From positions 19,231 through 36,004 of the forward strand of contig DFLI01000132.1 of NCBI GenBank assembly GCA_002373715.1: a DNA stretch of 16,774 nt, in the 5' to 3' direction. The position numbers were made by a program, and so were the translations under genes. Shown here one piece after another: positions 7,279 through 15,370 of the stretch; position 1 is the first letter of the stretch; every line of letters starts with the position of its first letter. Under the pieces are notes generated by a model. It was given only the letters and a program-made list of their open reading frames with translations, ran no database searches and was not told where the DNA came from. The stretch is from Bacteroidales bacterium UBA3623 (lineage in GTDB: Bacteria > Bacteroidota > Bacteroidia > Bacteroidales > UBA932).

Positions 7279-8994
7279 ATGAATTCGTTTATGAAAAAGT
7301 TATTATTTGCTTTGATGGGTGCTGCTCTCCTCCTGAGTGCTTGTAACAAACAGGAGCAGACGGCCAACCCCTACCGCAAAGTGGTTGGTTATAAGCCCTC
7401 CACCTTTGAAATGACCGTTCCCGGTACGCTGACTCCCATCGATGCTCAGTGGATTTCGATGGTCCAGAACGGAAGCAAGGTTACTTTCACCACCAAGCTC
7501 AACACCACCGGTCTGATCCGTCGGGCCGAGTATCCCATCGCCGGCGGTGGCGTTTGCGTCATCAGCCAGAAGTCTCAGGACCTGGATGCAGCCTTCGAAT
7601 TGAAGCTGGCTTCCTTCGGTGACGACTACGCAACTATGAATGTTAACATCAAGTCCGACAACCTGGACGACTACTCCTCCTGGGGTGTCTACTATGGAAA
7701 GGAGAAGGATGTAGCAAAGGCTGCTACCAAGAAGGCTGCTGGTATGTTCGTTTCCGGCGATAACAAGATGACCATCACTAATCTTGAGCCCAACACCCAG
7801 TACTACATCTGGGCCTGGGTAGAGTCCACGGAAGGTATGCAGGTGGTTTCTTCTCCCTTCGGCTTCCTCAAGCCTACGGTTGTGCTTGCCGGTGGCGACC
7901 TCCAGGCCGCTATTGACAACGCTCCCAAGGATTCCGAGGTGCGTGTAGAAGGCGGCGCCGTATTCGCCGGTGGCATTTGCCTCAAGGCCGATGTGACCGT
8001 ATCCGGTGGCTGGAACTCCACCTTCACCGAGCAGAGCGTGGAGAACAAGTCCATCATCGATGGTGGTAACACCATCAACTGCGTCTTTGTCGGTTTCAAT
8101 CCCGTTACCAAGGTGAAAGAGCCCCTTGAGAGCCCTGCAACCATTTCCAACTTTGAGATTCGTAATGGCTATGCCAATGACGTTGTGAACAAGGGTGGTG
8201 GCATCTATGTCTGCGGTGATGTCGTTATTGACAACTGCTACATCCACGACAATACCTCTACCAACCGTGGTGGCGCTATCCTCACCGCTGAGGATGTGCC
8301 CGGCACCATGATTGTGAAGAACTGCGTCATCCAGGACAATGTGAGCACAGGACATCATGCCGGCGGTATCTGCCTGGACGGAGGTAAAGACAAGACCGCT
8401 TACATCATCAACAACCTGATGGAAGGCAACTTCGCCAAGAAGTATGATGGTTACTGCGGCACCCTCATGATTTATAACCCCATGGAGGTGTATGTGGTGA
8501 ACAACACCATTACCGGCAACAAGAACTTTGACGAGAACAATGGTAATCCCTGGTTCACCATCCAGACCCGTCGCGATATCAACATGTTTATGGTGAACAA
8601 TATCGTGGCCGGTAACCTCTCAGCCATCAAGGGCGCCGATGATACCTTCTACCGCCAGGCCTATCAGGCCAAACTGGACTGCGTTTCTACTGAGACTGGC
8701 GAAGCCCGTCCGGAGTGCATTGTGCGCAATAATATCATTGAAGGCGGAATCTACGGTGACGGCAAACCGGAACCTGATTTCCACAAAGGAAACTTCATCA
8801 TGGAAGTGGGCTTTGACCTGAGCACCATCTTTGGAACCTTCGGCGCTGTTAAGTACATGCCTGTCGGCCAGGCTTTGGAAGGTGACTACAGCGACGATGT
8901 GGCCAAGATTATGAAGAACTATGGCAAGGACCTCCTGGGCCACAACCGCGTGGTTGACGGCAAGATTAACATGGGTTGTTACCAGGTTCAGTAA
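7279..8994 (+). CDS. Beta-helix surface lipoprotein, third gene of the susCD operon
   Basis: 571 residues. A lipoprotein signal peptide ends at Cys22 (LLLSAC). From about residue 30 to 200 the sequence resembles one or two fibronectin-type sandwiches: NLEPNTQYYIWAWV with a following SSPFGF is the typical ending of such a domain. From about 205 to 550 it is a right-handed parallel beta-helix, seen as repeated rungs such as VVIDNCYIHDNTSTNRGGAI, MIVKNCVIQDNVSTGHHAGGI and YVVNNTITGNKN. The C-terminus (GHNRVVDGKINMGCYQ) resembles the end of choice-of-anchor Q beta-helix proteins. The gene starts 13 bases after the SusD-like gene and occupies the place where other loci encode surface glycan-binding proteins (SusE/F position). 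It could be a binding protein or a lyase/hydrolase; I see no catalytic signature that decides. An in-frame ATG at 7291 (MKKLLFALM) is an equally good or better start. Confidence 0.85.
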   Translation: MNSFMKKLLFALMGAALLLSACNKQEQTANPYRKVVGYKPSTFEMTVPGTLTPIDAQWISMVQNGSKVTFTTKLNTTGLIRRAEYPIAGGGVCVISQKSQDLDAAFELKLASFGDDYATMNVNIKSDNLDDYSSWGVYYGKEKDVAKAATKKAAGMFVSGDNKMTITNLEPNTQYYIWAWVESTEGMQVVSSPFGFLKPTVVLAGGDLQAAIDNAPKDSEVRVEGGAVFAGGICLKADVTVSGGWNSTFTEQSVENKSIIDGGNTINCVFVGFNPVTKVKEPLESPATISNFEIRNGYANDVVNKGGGIYVCGDVVIDNCYIHDNTSTNRGGAILTAEDVPGTMIVKNCVIQDNVSTGHHAGGICLDGGKDKTAYIINNLMEGNFAKKYDGYCGTLMIYNPMEVYVVNNTITGNKNFDENNGNPWFTIQTRRDINMFMVNNIVAGNLSAIKGADDTFYRQAYQAKLDCVSTETGEARPECIVRNNIIEGGIYGDGKPEPDFHKGNFIMEVGFDLSTIFGTFGAVKYMPVGQALEGDYSDDVAKIMKNYGKDLLGHNRVVDGKINMGCYQVQ

Positions 8995-9016
8995 TCTTTC
9001 CTCTTCCTAACTGAAT

Positions 9017-9051
9017 CAGGGCGAAGCCGCAAGGCTCCGCCCTGGTTTTTT
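9017..9051 (+). terminator. Intrinsic terminator after the SusC/SusD operon
   Basis: CAGGGCGAAGCC (9017-9028) pairs with GGCTCCGCCCTG (9033-9044), with one A-C mismatch, around a GCAA tetraloop of the GNRA type, and is followed by six T residues (9046-9051). It starts 22 bases after the stop of the beta-helix gene. The hexosaminidase gene on the opposite strand ends at 9050, so the hairpin also lies just past its 3' end, but in that direction no T-run follows. Confidence 0.88.
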
Positions 9052-10534
9052 ATTCCTCGGCGGGATTCCACTCCCAGTTGCGGGCGGTGTAGAGGGCTTG
9101 CATTCGTTTCACGCGGGGAAGGAAAGAGGAGTAGTCTCGGCTTGCCGGGGCGTTCCACTGGAGTTCGGATACGGCGCTCATGCGCGGGAGCATGCGCCAG
9201 AGGAGACTGTCGGGCTCCGAGACGCGCTCTGTCCATAGGCAGGCTTCCACGCCCAGGACATCCTCCGGAACAGGGGCGTCGAAGACGCGGCGGAAATAGG
9301 CTTCGCCTTTGAGCCGATTGCCGTCGGCTGCACTCAGATAGAGATGGCCTACCGGGCAGAAAATGGCGTCATAGCCCTCCCGGACGGCGATTTCCGTAGA
9401 GACAGGCCGCATCCAGCCGGCAATGACCGTATTCTTGGAGGGAGCGCCTACCACGTCGTTGCTCCAGTCCACCAGCACGTCGTTCCAAACGATGCTGCGG
9501 CGGCCGCGGGCCTCCACGAAGGTGCTGGCCTGATCCATGAACAAGCTTTGCAGGAGTTCTTCGGCCGTCTTTTTGCCATCGGCCTTAAGGCCTAATTCCT
9601 TGATTTTAGCTTGACAATGGGGACAGGCTTCCCAACGCACTTTGGGGCATTCGTCGCCACCCAGGTGGATGTAGCGGGAGGGGAAGATGTCCATGACCTC
9701 GGCCAATACGTCCTTTACGAATTCCAGCGTGTGCTCCTTGCCGGCGCACAGGACGTCGTCCAGTACGCCCCACTCACAGGCCACCTCATACGGGCCGCCG
9801 GTGCAGCCCAGCTCCGGGTAGGAGGCCAGGGCGGCTTTCATGTGACCGGGAAGGTCTATCTCGGGAATTACTTCAATGCCCAGCGCGGCTGCATAGGCTA
9901 CCACTTCGCGCGCCTCTTCCTGGGTGTAGAACCCGCTGTGAGGGACGCCGTTGTGGCCTTTCTGGCCGGGAACAGGGTCTCCGGCACGCACAGAGCCCAC
10001 TTCCGTGAGGCGGGGGTATTTCTTAATCTCCAGGCGCCAGCCCTGGTCTTCACTCAGGTGCCAGTGGAACTCGTTCATCTGGTGCACGGCCATAATGTCC
10101 AGCACTTCCTTGATGGTTTCCACCGGGAAATAATGGCGTCCGCAGTCCAGCATGAAGGCGCGGTAGGAAAACTCGGGATAGTCCCATACGGTGGCGGCGG
10201 GAAGCTCCGCGCGCGAGCCCTCCTCCGGAAGGGCTTTCTGCAGGGTTTGCCGGCCTCTTAGCAGGCCGGTTTCCGTAGCAGCGGTGAGGGTGATTCCCTT
10301 TGGCCCGACTTCCAGTTTATAGCATTCTTCCTGCTGGAAGGGTTTTAAGTCGGCCCCTAAAGTGGGGTCTATTATCTCCTTCATTTTCAGTTTGTTGGGA
10401 TTAATGGCAACGCTGCCGTCCGTGAGTTCTATGCTGCGCGGACCGGGGCACATGTCCCAGCTGCCGGGAACGCTTTCTTTTGCCGTGCAGGCGGCTGCAA
10501 GAGCTGCGATGAATGGGAGGAGAAATCTTTTCAT
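9050..10534 (-). CDS. GH20 beta-N-acetylhexosaminidase
   Basis: 494 residues from the chosen start. Enzymes of glycoside hydrolase family 20 remove terminal beta-linked GlcNAc or GalNAc by substrate-assisted catalysis. The catalytic pair is present as Asp294-Glu295 in HLGGDECPK. Other family marks are FMLDCGRHYFP, FHWHLSEDQGWRLEIKKYP, EVIPEIDLPGHM and the late tryptophans in VEACLWTE and ELQWNAPA. Residues about 20-125 form the usual N-terminal GH20b domain. I placed the start at 10532-10534 (MKRFLLPFIAALAAAC) because it begins a signal peptide; the longer frame to 10576 would put 14 extra residues before it and run through the -7 promoter box. The signal may be a lipoprotein type with Cys16, though the lipobox is weak (AAAC). 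It is transcribed divergently from the GH92 operon and convergently with susCD. Its role would be to expose or trim GlcNAc residues on the imported glycan. Confidence 0.95.
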   Translation of the reverse strand: MKRFLLPFIAALAAACTAKESVPGSWDMCPGPRSIELTDGSVAINPNKLKMKEIIDPTLGADLKPFQQEECYKLEVGPKGITLTAATETGLLRGRQTLQKALPEEGSRAELPAATVWDYPEFSYRAFMLDCGRHYFPVETIKEVLDIMAVHQMNEFHWHLSEDQGWRLEIKKYPRLTEVGSVRAGDPVPGQKGHNGVPHSGFYTQEEAREVVAYAAALGIEVIPEIDLPGHMKAALASYPELGCTGGPYEVACEWGVLDDVLCAGKEHTLEFVKDVLAEVMDIFPSRYIHLGGDECPKVRWEACPHCQAKIKELGLKADGKKTAEELLQSLFMDQASTFVEARGRRSIVWNDVLVDWSNDVVGAPSKNTVIAGWMRPVSTEIAVREGYDAIFCPVGHLYLSAADGNRLKGEAYFRRVFDAPVPEDVLGVEACLWTERVSEPDSLLWRMLPRMSAVSELQWNAPASRDYSSFLPRVKRMQALYTARNWEWNPAEE

Positions 10535-10556
10535 AAGAATGGGGGTTAGTCTTTCG

Positions 10557-10564
10557 CAAAGATA
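10557..10564 (-). promoter_or_regulatory. -7 box of the hexosaminidase promoter
   Basis: The minus strand reads TATCTTTG, an exact TAnnTTTG box and identical to the one of the SusC operon. It lies 22 bases before the chosen ATG, so the leader is about 15 bases. No good -33 element is found at 19-21 bases; the nearest TTTG is 26 bases upstream, so the promoter may be weak or activator-dependent. Confidence 0.55.
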
Positions 10565-10586
10565 GGAAAAAACCACGGGAAACCAT

Positions 10587-10618
10587 CTTGCAAAAGAGCG
10601 CTGATTTTCTTATATTTG
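10587..10618 (+). promoter_or_regulatory. Promoter of the GH92 operon
   Basis: CTTG at 10587-10590, a 20-base spacer, and TATATTTG at 10611-10618 match the Bacteroides consensus. Transcription should start near 10625, about 20 bases before the ATG at 10647. It is divergent from the hexosaminidase promoter; the two -7 boxes are only 46 bases apart, so one regulator could act on both. Confidence 0.65.
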
Positions 10619-10664
10619 TGAATCAACACTTGAATGCCTGACCAAGATGAAAAAAGCGCTCTTT
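10593..10664. repeat. Perfect 10-base inverted repeat flanking the GH92 transcription start
   Basis: AAAGAGCGCT (10593-10602) is mirrored by AGCGCTCTTT (10655-10664), with 52 bases between. The left arm lies inside the promoter spacer and the right arm covers codons 3 to 6 of the GH92 gene. Because transcription should begin after the left arm, this would not form an RNA hairpin; if functional it would be a pair of DNA sites. It may be coincidence. Confidence 0.3.
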
Positions 10665-13445
10665 CTATCTCTCGTATTTGCTGCCGTAGTGGGCTGTGCC
10701 AGCGGTCCCAAAACGCCCCTGGAGGCAGTGAATGTATTTAACGGAACCGGTTTCCACGGCCATACCTATCCCGGCGCCACCACGCCCCATGGCCTGGTGC
10801 AGTTAAGCCCGGATACCCGCACGTACGGGTGGGACGGCTGTTCCGGTTATCATTATTCCGACAGCACCATTCTGGGCTTCAGCCACACCCATCTTTCCGG
10901 TACCGGATGTGCAGACCTGGGAGACTTCCTCTTTACCCCCGGTGTGGGGCAAGTGGTTCCGCTTGCTTTCCGGCATAAGGACGAGGAAGCCTGGCCCGGT
11001 TACTATAAGGTGGAAACGCCCCAGGTGGGCGTGGAACTCACCGCCACCCCTCACGTGGGCGTACACCGTTACACCTTCAAGGGAGCAGGGGAGCGCCAGG
11101 TGCTCATAGATGCCACCCACTGCATTGGAGACGGCAATGTAGCCGTTGAGGCCTGGGTAAAAACCAAGGGAGAGAGTGAGATCAGCGCCAAGCGCCTGGT
11201 GAACGGCTGGGTACAGGGCCGGGAGATTTACTTGAATGCCAGTTTCTCCGTTCCTTTTGCCAAGGCCGATGAAGTGGCCCCCGGCAAGCTCCTGCTCATC
11301 TTCCCGGAAGATACGGAAGTGCTCACCATTTATGCCGGCCTCTCCTACGAGAGCGTGCAGGGCGCCCGGAACAACCGTATGGCAGAAACCGACGGCCAGG
11401 GCTTTGAGGATGTGTTGGACCAGACCACGGAAGTTTGGGAACAGGTCCTGGGCGCCATTACCGTACAGGGCGGCCCCGTAGAGCTTTTCTATACTTGCCT
11501 GTATCATACGCTGGTGGTGCCCAACCGCTTGGACGACACGGGCAGCGCCAAGCCTTTCTATTCCACCCTTTCCCTCTGGGATACCTTCCGCAGCTGGAAT
11601 CCGCTGCAAACCCTCACCAACCCTGCGCTGGTGAACGATATGATTAACAGCATGCTGCAGATGTACCGCAGCTGGGGAGAACTTCCCATCTGGCCCCTGG
11701 GACACGGGGAAACCGGCTGCATGATTGGCTACCACAGCATTCCTGTCATTGCCGACGCCTGGCTGCACGGCATCCGCGGCTTCGACGGAGAGGAAGCGCT
11801 GGCCGCCATGGTGGTTTCCTCCAATAAAAACAAAGGGCAGGCATCGGCCCTTTATAACCAGTATGGCTATATTCCGGCCAATAAGATGGCCCAGAGCGTG
11901 TCCCAAACCCTGGAAATGTGCTACGACGACTGGTGCATTGCCCGCATGGCAGAGAGCCTGGGTAAGGCCGATATTGCAGCAGAGTATTATGCCCGCGCCC
12001 TTCGCTATCAGAACGTGTTTGATCCCACTACGGGCTTCATGCGCGGCCGGCAGGAAGACGGCAACTGGGTAACCCCCTTCGACCCTATCTCCAGCACCCG
12101 GGACTATACGGAGGCCATTCCCTGGCAGGCCCGTTTCTTTGTTCCGCACGATATGGCCGGCCATACTTCCCTGATGGGTGGCCGTGAGCCTATGCTGGCC
12201 GCCCTGGATTCTCTCTTTACCTATCAGGAGCGCAGCGACAGGGTACACGTTTCGGATATCACCGGCCTCAAAGGCCAGTATGCCCACGGCAACGAGCCCA
12301 GCCACCATATGGCCTGGCTGTACAACTGGCTGGAAGCTCCTTCCCAGAGCCAGCAGGTGGTGCGTGAACTGCTTAAGGAAATGTACAACACCACGCCCGA
12401 GGGCGTGTGCGGTAACGAAGACTGCGGCCAGATGAGCGCCTGGTATGTTCTTTCTTCCCTGGGCCTGTATCCCGCCTGCCCTGGTACCGGAGAATACATT
12501 CTGGCTGCCCCGCTGTTTGACAAAACTGTCATAAGCCTGGGCAACGGAAACACCCTCACCATCCTGGCAGACCATCCGGAAAGGATGTATATTGCCGATG
12601 TGAAACTGAACGGCAACACCGTAGAGCGCAACTTCCTCACCTACGAGGAAATTATGGCCGGCGGTATTCTGGAGTTCACGCTATCCAATACTCCGGACCA
12701 CAGCCGCGATGCCCTGCCGGCCCCGTATTCCCTAAGCACGCAGCCTATAGTTTCCACTCCGTCCGTATCCGGTGGCCTTTCCCTTTTCAAGGGTTCCGTT
12801 CCGGTAGCCCTTGGCTGCCGTACCGAAGGCGCCGCCATCCATTATACGCTGGACGGATCGGAGCCCACCCAGGCCAGCCCGCTGTACACGCAGCCCTTTG
12901 TGCTGGACAAATCGGCCCGTATTCGCGCCCGCGCCTTCAAGGAAGGCTGGACGCCTTCTCCCGAAGCATCCATGGAAGCTACCAAAGCTTATTATCATCC
13001 CGCCACAGCCGTGAGCGGTCTTAAAAACGGCTGCCGCTACACCTACCATCTGGGGCAGTTCTCCTGGTCCGGAGACGTAAAGAAGAGCCCGGTGCTGGGA
13101 AGCGGTGTAATGACGGAACCTACTATTGACAGTTCTCCTCATGAAGACCATTTCGGCTATGTCTTCACCGGTTATGTGGACATCCCCGAAGATGGCATCT
13201 GGAGCTTCTCCATTACCAGTGACGACGGTGCTATCCTGGAGATGGATGACGTACTGGTGGTAGATAATGACGGCTCCCACAGCGCCATCACCACCTTTGG
13301 CCGCATCCCTCTTCTGAAGGGCCTGCACCCTTACCGGATTATCTATCTGGAAGACTACGAAGGCCAGGCTTTCCACTGGAGTTGGAAATCTGAAAGCGCT
13401 CCTCATTTTTCTGCTGTACCCGAGAATAACCTATACTACAAATAA
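10647..13445 (+). CDS. GH92 alpha-mannosidase lipoprotein with chitobiase-C-like and PA14 domains
   Basis: 932 residues, clearly longer than the usual 700-780 of the family. GH92 enzymes are calcium-dependent exo-alpha-mannosidases acting on N-glycans and mannans. A lipoprotein signal ends at Cys17 (VVGC). The catalytic part spans about residues 25-690: YPGATTPHGLVQLSPDT, GFSHTHLSGTGCADLGD, GNEPSHHMAWLYNW (Glu550) and CGNEDCGQMSAWYVLSSLGLYP are textbook GH92 motifs, and MAGGILEFTLSNTPD is the family's typical C-terminal strand region. Two added domains follow: a chitobiase/hexosaminidase C-terminal-like fold (about 715-780, with YTLDGSEPTQASPLY) and a PA14 domain (about 793-925, with FTGYVDIPEDGIWSFSITSDDGA), often a carbohydrate-binding module. 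Linkage specificity cannot be read from sequence. Its TAA shares one base with the next ATG, so it is probably translationally coupled to the phosphatase fusion. Confidence 0.95.
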   Translation: MKKALFLSLVFAAVVGCASGPKTPLEAVNVFNGTGFHGHTYPGATTPHGLVQLSPDTRTYGWDGCSGYHYSDSTILGFSHTHLSGTGCADLGDFLFTPGVGQVVPLAFRHKDEEAWPGYYKVETPQVGVELTATPHVGVHRYTFKGAGERQVLIDATHCIGDGNVAVEAWVKTKGESEISAKRLVNGWVQGREIYLNASFSVPFAKADEVAPGKLLLIFPEDTEVLTIYAGLSYESVQGARNNRMAETDGQGFEDVLDQTTEVWEQVLGAITVQGGPVELFYTCLYHTLVVPNRLDDTGSAKPFYSTLSLWDTFRSWNPLQTLTNPALVNDMINSMLQMYRSWGELPIWPLGHGETGCMIGYHSIPVIADAWLHGIRGFDGEEALAAMVVSSNKNKGQASALYNQYGYIPANKMAQSVSQTLEMCYDDWCIARMAESLGKADIAAEYYARALRYQNVFDPTTGFMRGRQEDGNWVTPFDPISSTRDYTEAIPWQARFFVPHDMAGHTSLMGGREPMLAALDSLFTYQERSDRVHVSDITGLKGQYAHGNEPSHHMAWLYNWLEAPSQSQQVVRELLKEMYNTTPEGVCGNEDCGQMSAWYVLSSLGLYPACPGTGEYILAAPLFDKTVISLGNGNTLTILADHPERMYIADVKLNGNTVERNFLTYEEIMAGGILEFTLSNTPDHSRDALPAPYSLSTQPIVSTPSVSGGLSLFKGSVPVALGCRTEGAAIHYTLDGSEPTQASPLYTQPFVLDKSARIRARAFKEGWTPSPEASMEATKAYYHPATAVSGLKNGCRYTYHLGQFSWSGDVKKSPVLGSGVMTEPTIDSSPHEDHFGYVFTGYVDIPEDGIWSFSITSDDGAILEMDDVLVVDNDGSHSAITTFGRIPLLKGLHPYRIIYLEDYEGQAFHWSWKSESAPHFSAVPENNLYYK

Positions 13446-15370
13446 TGCGTAAACTTCTCATTGTTCTGGCAGCACTGCTGCCGCTTACCCTGGCTGCCCA
13501 ACAGCCGGTTATCCTGCATTCGCACAACGACTATAACCGTACGGCACCCTTCTGGGAGGCCTATTCCCAGCATTGCCAATCCATTGAGGCCGATGTCTTC
13601 CTGCATAACGGAGAGATCCTGGTGGGTCACGAGGTGGAGGATCTGAAGCCCGAAAACAGCTTCCTGCGCCTCTATGTGGATCCTATCGTCCGCACTTTCC
13701 GCGCCAACGGCGGAAAGATGTGGGCCGGTTCCCAGGACCGCCTGATGCTGCTGGTAGAACTGAAGAGCGCCACGGAACCCACGCTCACGGAAGTGATTGA
13801 GCAGCTGGAAGAATTCCCGGACGTCTTCTGCAGCCCGGAAGGCGTAAAGGTGGCCATTACCGGCAACACTCCTTCCAAGGAACACTTCCGGGATTATCCC
13901 GAATGGGTGGGTTTTGACGGAGACATCCGCGAAACCTATACCTGGGCCCAGCTGGAGCGGGTGGCCCTGGTGAGCAACTCCTTCCGCATGTTTGCCAAGA
14001 AGTGGAACGGCAAGGGCCGCATGATAGACCCTGAACTGAATGCCGTGAAAGATGCTATTGCCAAGGTGCATTCCTGGGGCAAGCCCATCCGTTTCTGGGA
14101 GGCTCCCGAAGGCACCACCGCCTACTTCACCTTCTGGAAGCTGGGCGTGGACATTATCAATACGGACAAGCCCGCCGTGGCCCATCTGTTCTTTGATGAC
14201 TGGGGCAATAAGAACTTCATCATGGGCAAGCATGAGGTGCAGGCCGGCGTCACCGGAACCAAGAAACTGGACGCCGCCACCCGCAGCTTCTCCGGCTTCC
14301 AGAACGAAAAACTGCAGCTGAGCGGCCGCATTCCCGTGTACAAGCCCACTTACAAGAACGACGGGGCCGATAAGAAAATCAAGAACGTAATTCTGCTCAT
14401 CGGAGACGGCATGGGCATCAATCAGGTGATGGCCGGCGCCTATGCCAACGGCAGGGAACTGAGCATGCTTAACATCAAGAGCGTGGGCATCCAGTATTAC
14501 AACCCCAACGACGATTTCATCGGAGACTCCGCATCCGGCGGCAGCGCCCTGGCCACGGGAGATGTGTCCTGGACGCGCCACATTTCCACCAATAAGGATG
14601 GCTCGGTGGAATATTCCCCGCTCACGGACTATTTCAAGGGCATGGGCAAGGCCACGGGCGTAGTTTCCCTGGGAGACATTGCCGATGCAACCCCTGCCGT
14701 GTTCTACGGTCATACCTCCGAGCGTGACAGCACGGACAAGATTACCAGCTACTGGCTCACCAGCGATGTAGACCTCATCTGCGGCCCCGGTACCAGCTAT
14801 TTGGAAAAGCCCCGTCAGGACGGTCTGGACATGCTGAATGGTATCAAGGCCAACGGCTACACCTACACCAAAGACGCCACGGCGCTGGGCTCTGAAAAGG
14901 GCAAGGTGCTATGCCTGGACGACCGCATGGGCGCCTATGCCACGGAAGAGACGTTAAGCTTCCTGGCCGATATTACCAAGGCCTCTATCGAGAAGCTGTC
15001 CCAGGATTCCAAGAAGGGCTTCTTCCTCATGGTGGAAGGCGCCAAGATAGACTACGCCGGCCACTCCGACTGCTTCCCGGCATCGGTGATTGAACAGCTG
15101 GGCTTTGACCTGGCCGTGGCCGAGGCCCTCAAATTTGCCGATTCCAATGGCGAAACTCTGGTGGTGGTAACCGCAGACCACGAAACCGGCGGCCTCACCC
15201 TCCTGGACGGAGACCTGGAAACCGGTCACGTACTGGCCGTGTACAATTCCGACGACCACACGCCCACCGTGGTGCCCGTATTTGCCTACGGTCCCGGTTC
15301 CCGTGAATTTATAGGCACCTATCTGAACGTTGAGATTCCCCGTACCATCAAAAAGCTGGTAACCAAATGA
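13445..15370 (+). CDS. Secreted phospholipase-C/GDPD-like domain fused to alkaline phosphatase
   Basis: 641 residues with a cleavable signal peptide (cut near LAA-QQ, residue 18), so probably periplasmic. Residues about 20-260 are a PI-PLC/GDPD-type TIM barrel of the AIM6-like kind: HSHNDY (His25, His27), IEADV (Glu48, Asp50) and VGHE (His62) keep the His/Glu/Asp layout of phosphodiesterases. Residues about 315-641 are an alkaline phosphatase with every expected active-site residue: Asp321 in GDGMG, Ser362 as nucleophile in DSASGG, Asp414/Thr416 and Arg427 at the same spacing as E. coli Asp153, Thr155 and Arg166, Glu531, Asp536 and His540 in VEGAKIDYAGH, Asp578-His579 in TADHETGG, and His605 in DDHTP. 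The enzyme could cut a phosphodiester and then release the phosphate. The gene overlaps both neighbours by 1 and 4 bases, which places phosphate removal within the glycan-degrading operon. The substrate is unknown. Confidence 0.92.
   Translation: MRKLLIVLAALLPLTLAAQQPVILHSHNDYNRTAPFWEAYSQHCQSIEADVFLHNGEILVGHEVEDLKPENSFLRLYVDPIVRTFRANGGKMWAGSQDRLMLLVELKSATEPTLTEVIEQLEEFPDVFCSPEGVKVAITGNTPSKEHFRDYPEWVGFDGDIRETYTWAQLERVALVSNSFRMFAKKWNGKGRMIDPELNAVKDAIAKVHSWGKPIRFWEAPEGTTAYFTFWKLGVDIINTDKPAVAHLFFDDWGNKNFIMGKHEVQAGVTGTKKLDAATRSFSGFQNEKLQLSGRIPVYKPTYKNDGADKKIKNVILLIGDGMGINQVMAGAYANGRELSMLNIKSVGIQYYNPNDDFIGDSASGGSALATGDVSWTRHISTNKDGSVEYSPLTDYFKGMGKATGVVSLGDIADATPAVFYGHTSERDSTDKITSYWLTSDVDLICGPGTSYLEKPRQDGLDMLNGIKANGYTYTKDATALGSEKGKVLCLDDRMGAYATEETLSFLADITKASIEKLSQDSKKGFFLMVEGAKIDYAGHSDCFPASVIEQLGFDLAVAEALKFADSNGETLVVVTADHETGGLTLLDGDLETGHVLAVYNSDDHTPTVVPVFAYGPGSREFIGTYLNVEIPRTIKKLVTK

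Noticed and set aside
9017..9051. The hairpin as an equally strong terminator for the hexosaminidase gene
   Set aside because: On the minus strand the stem is followed by CTGATTCAGTTAGG-like sequence without a T-run, so only the plus-strand direction is well supported.
10535..10576. Extended start of the hexosaminidase (14 more residues)
   Set aside because: It would place charged residues ahead of the signal peptide and would begin upstream of the predicted -7 box at 10557-10564, so the transcript would not contain it.
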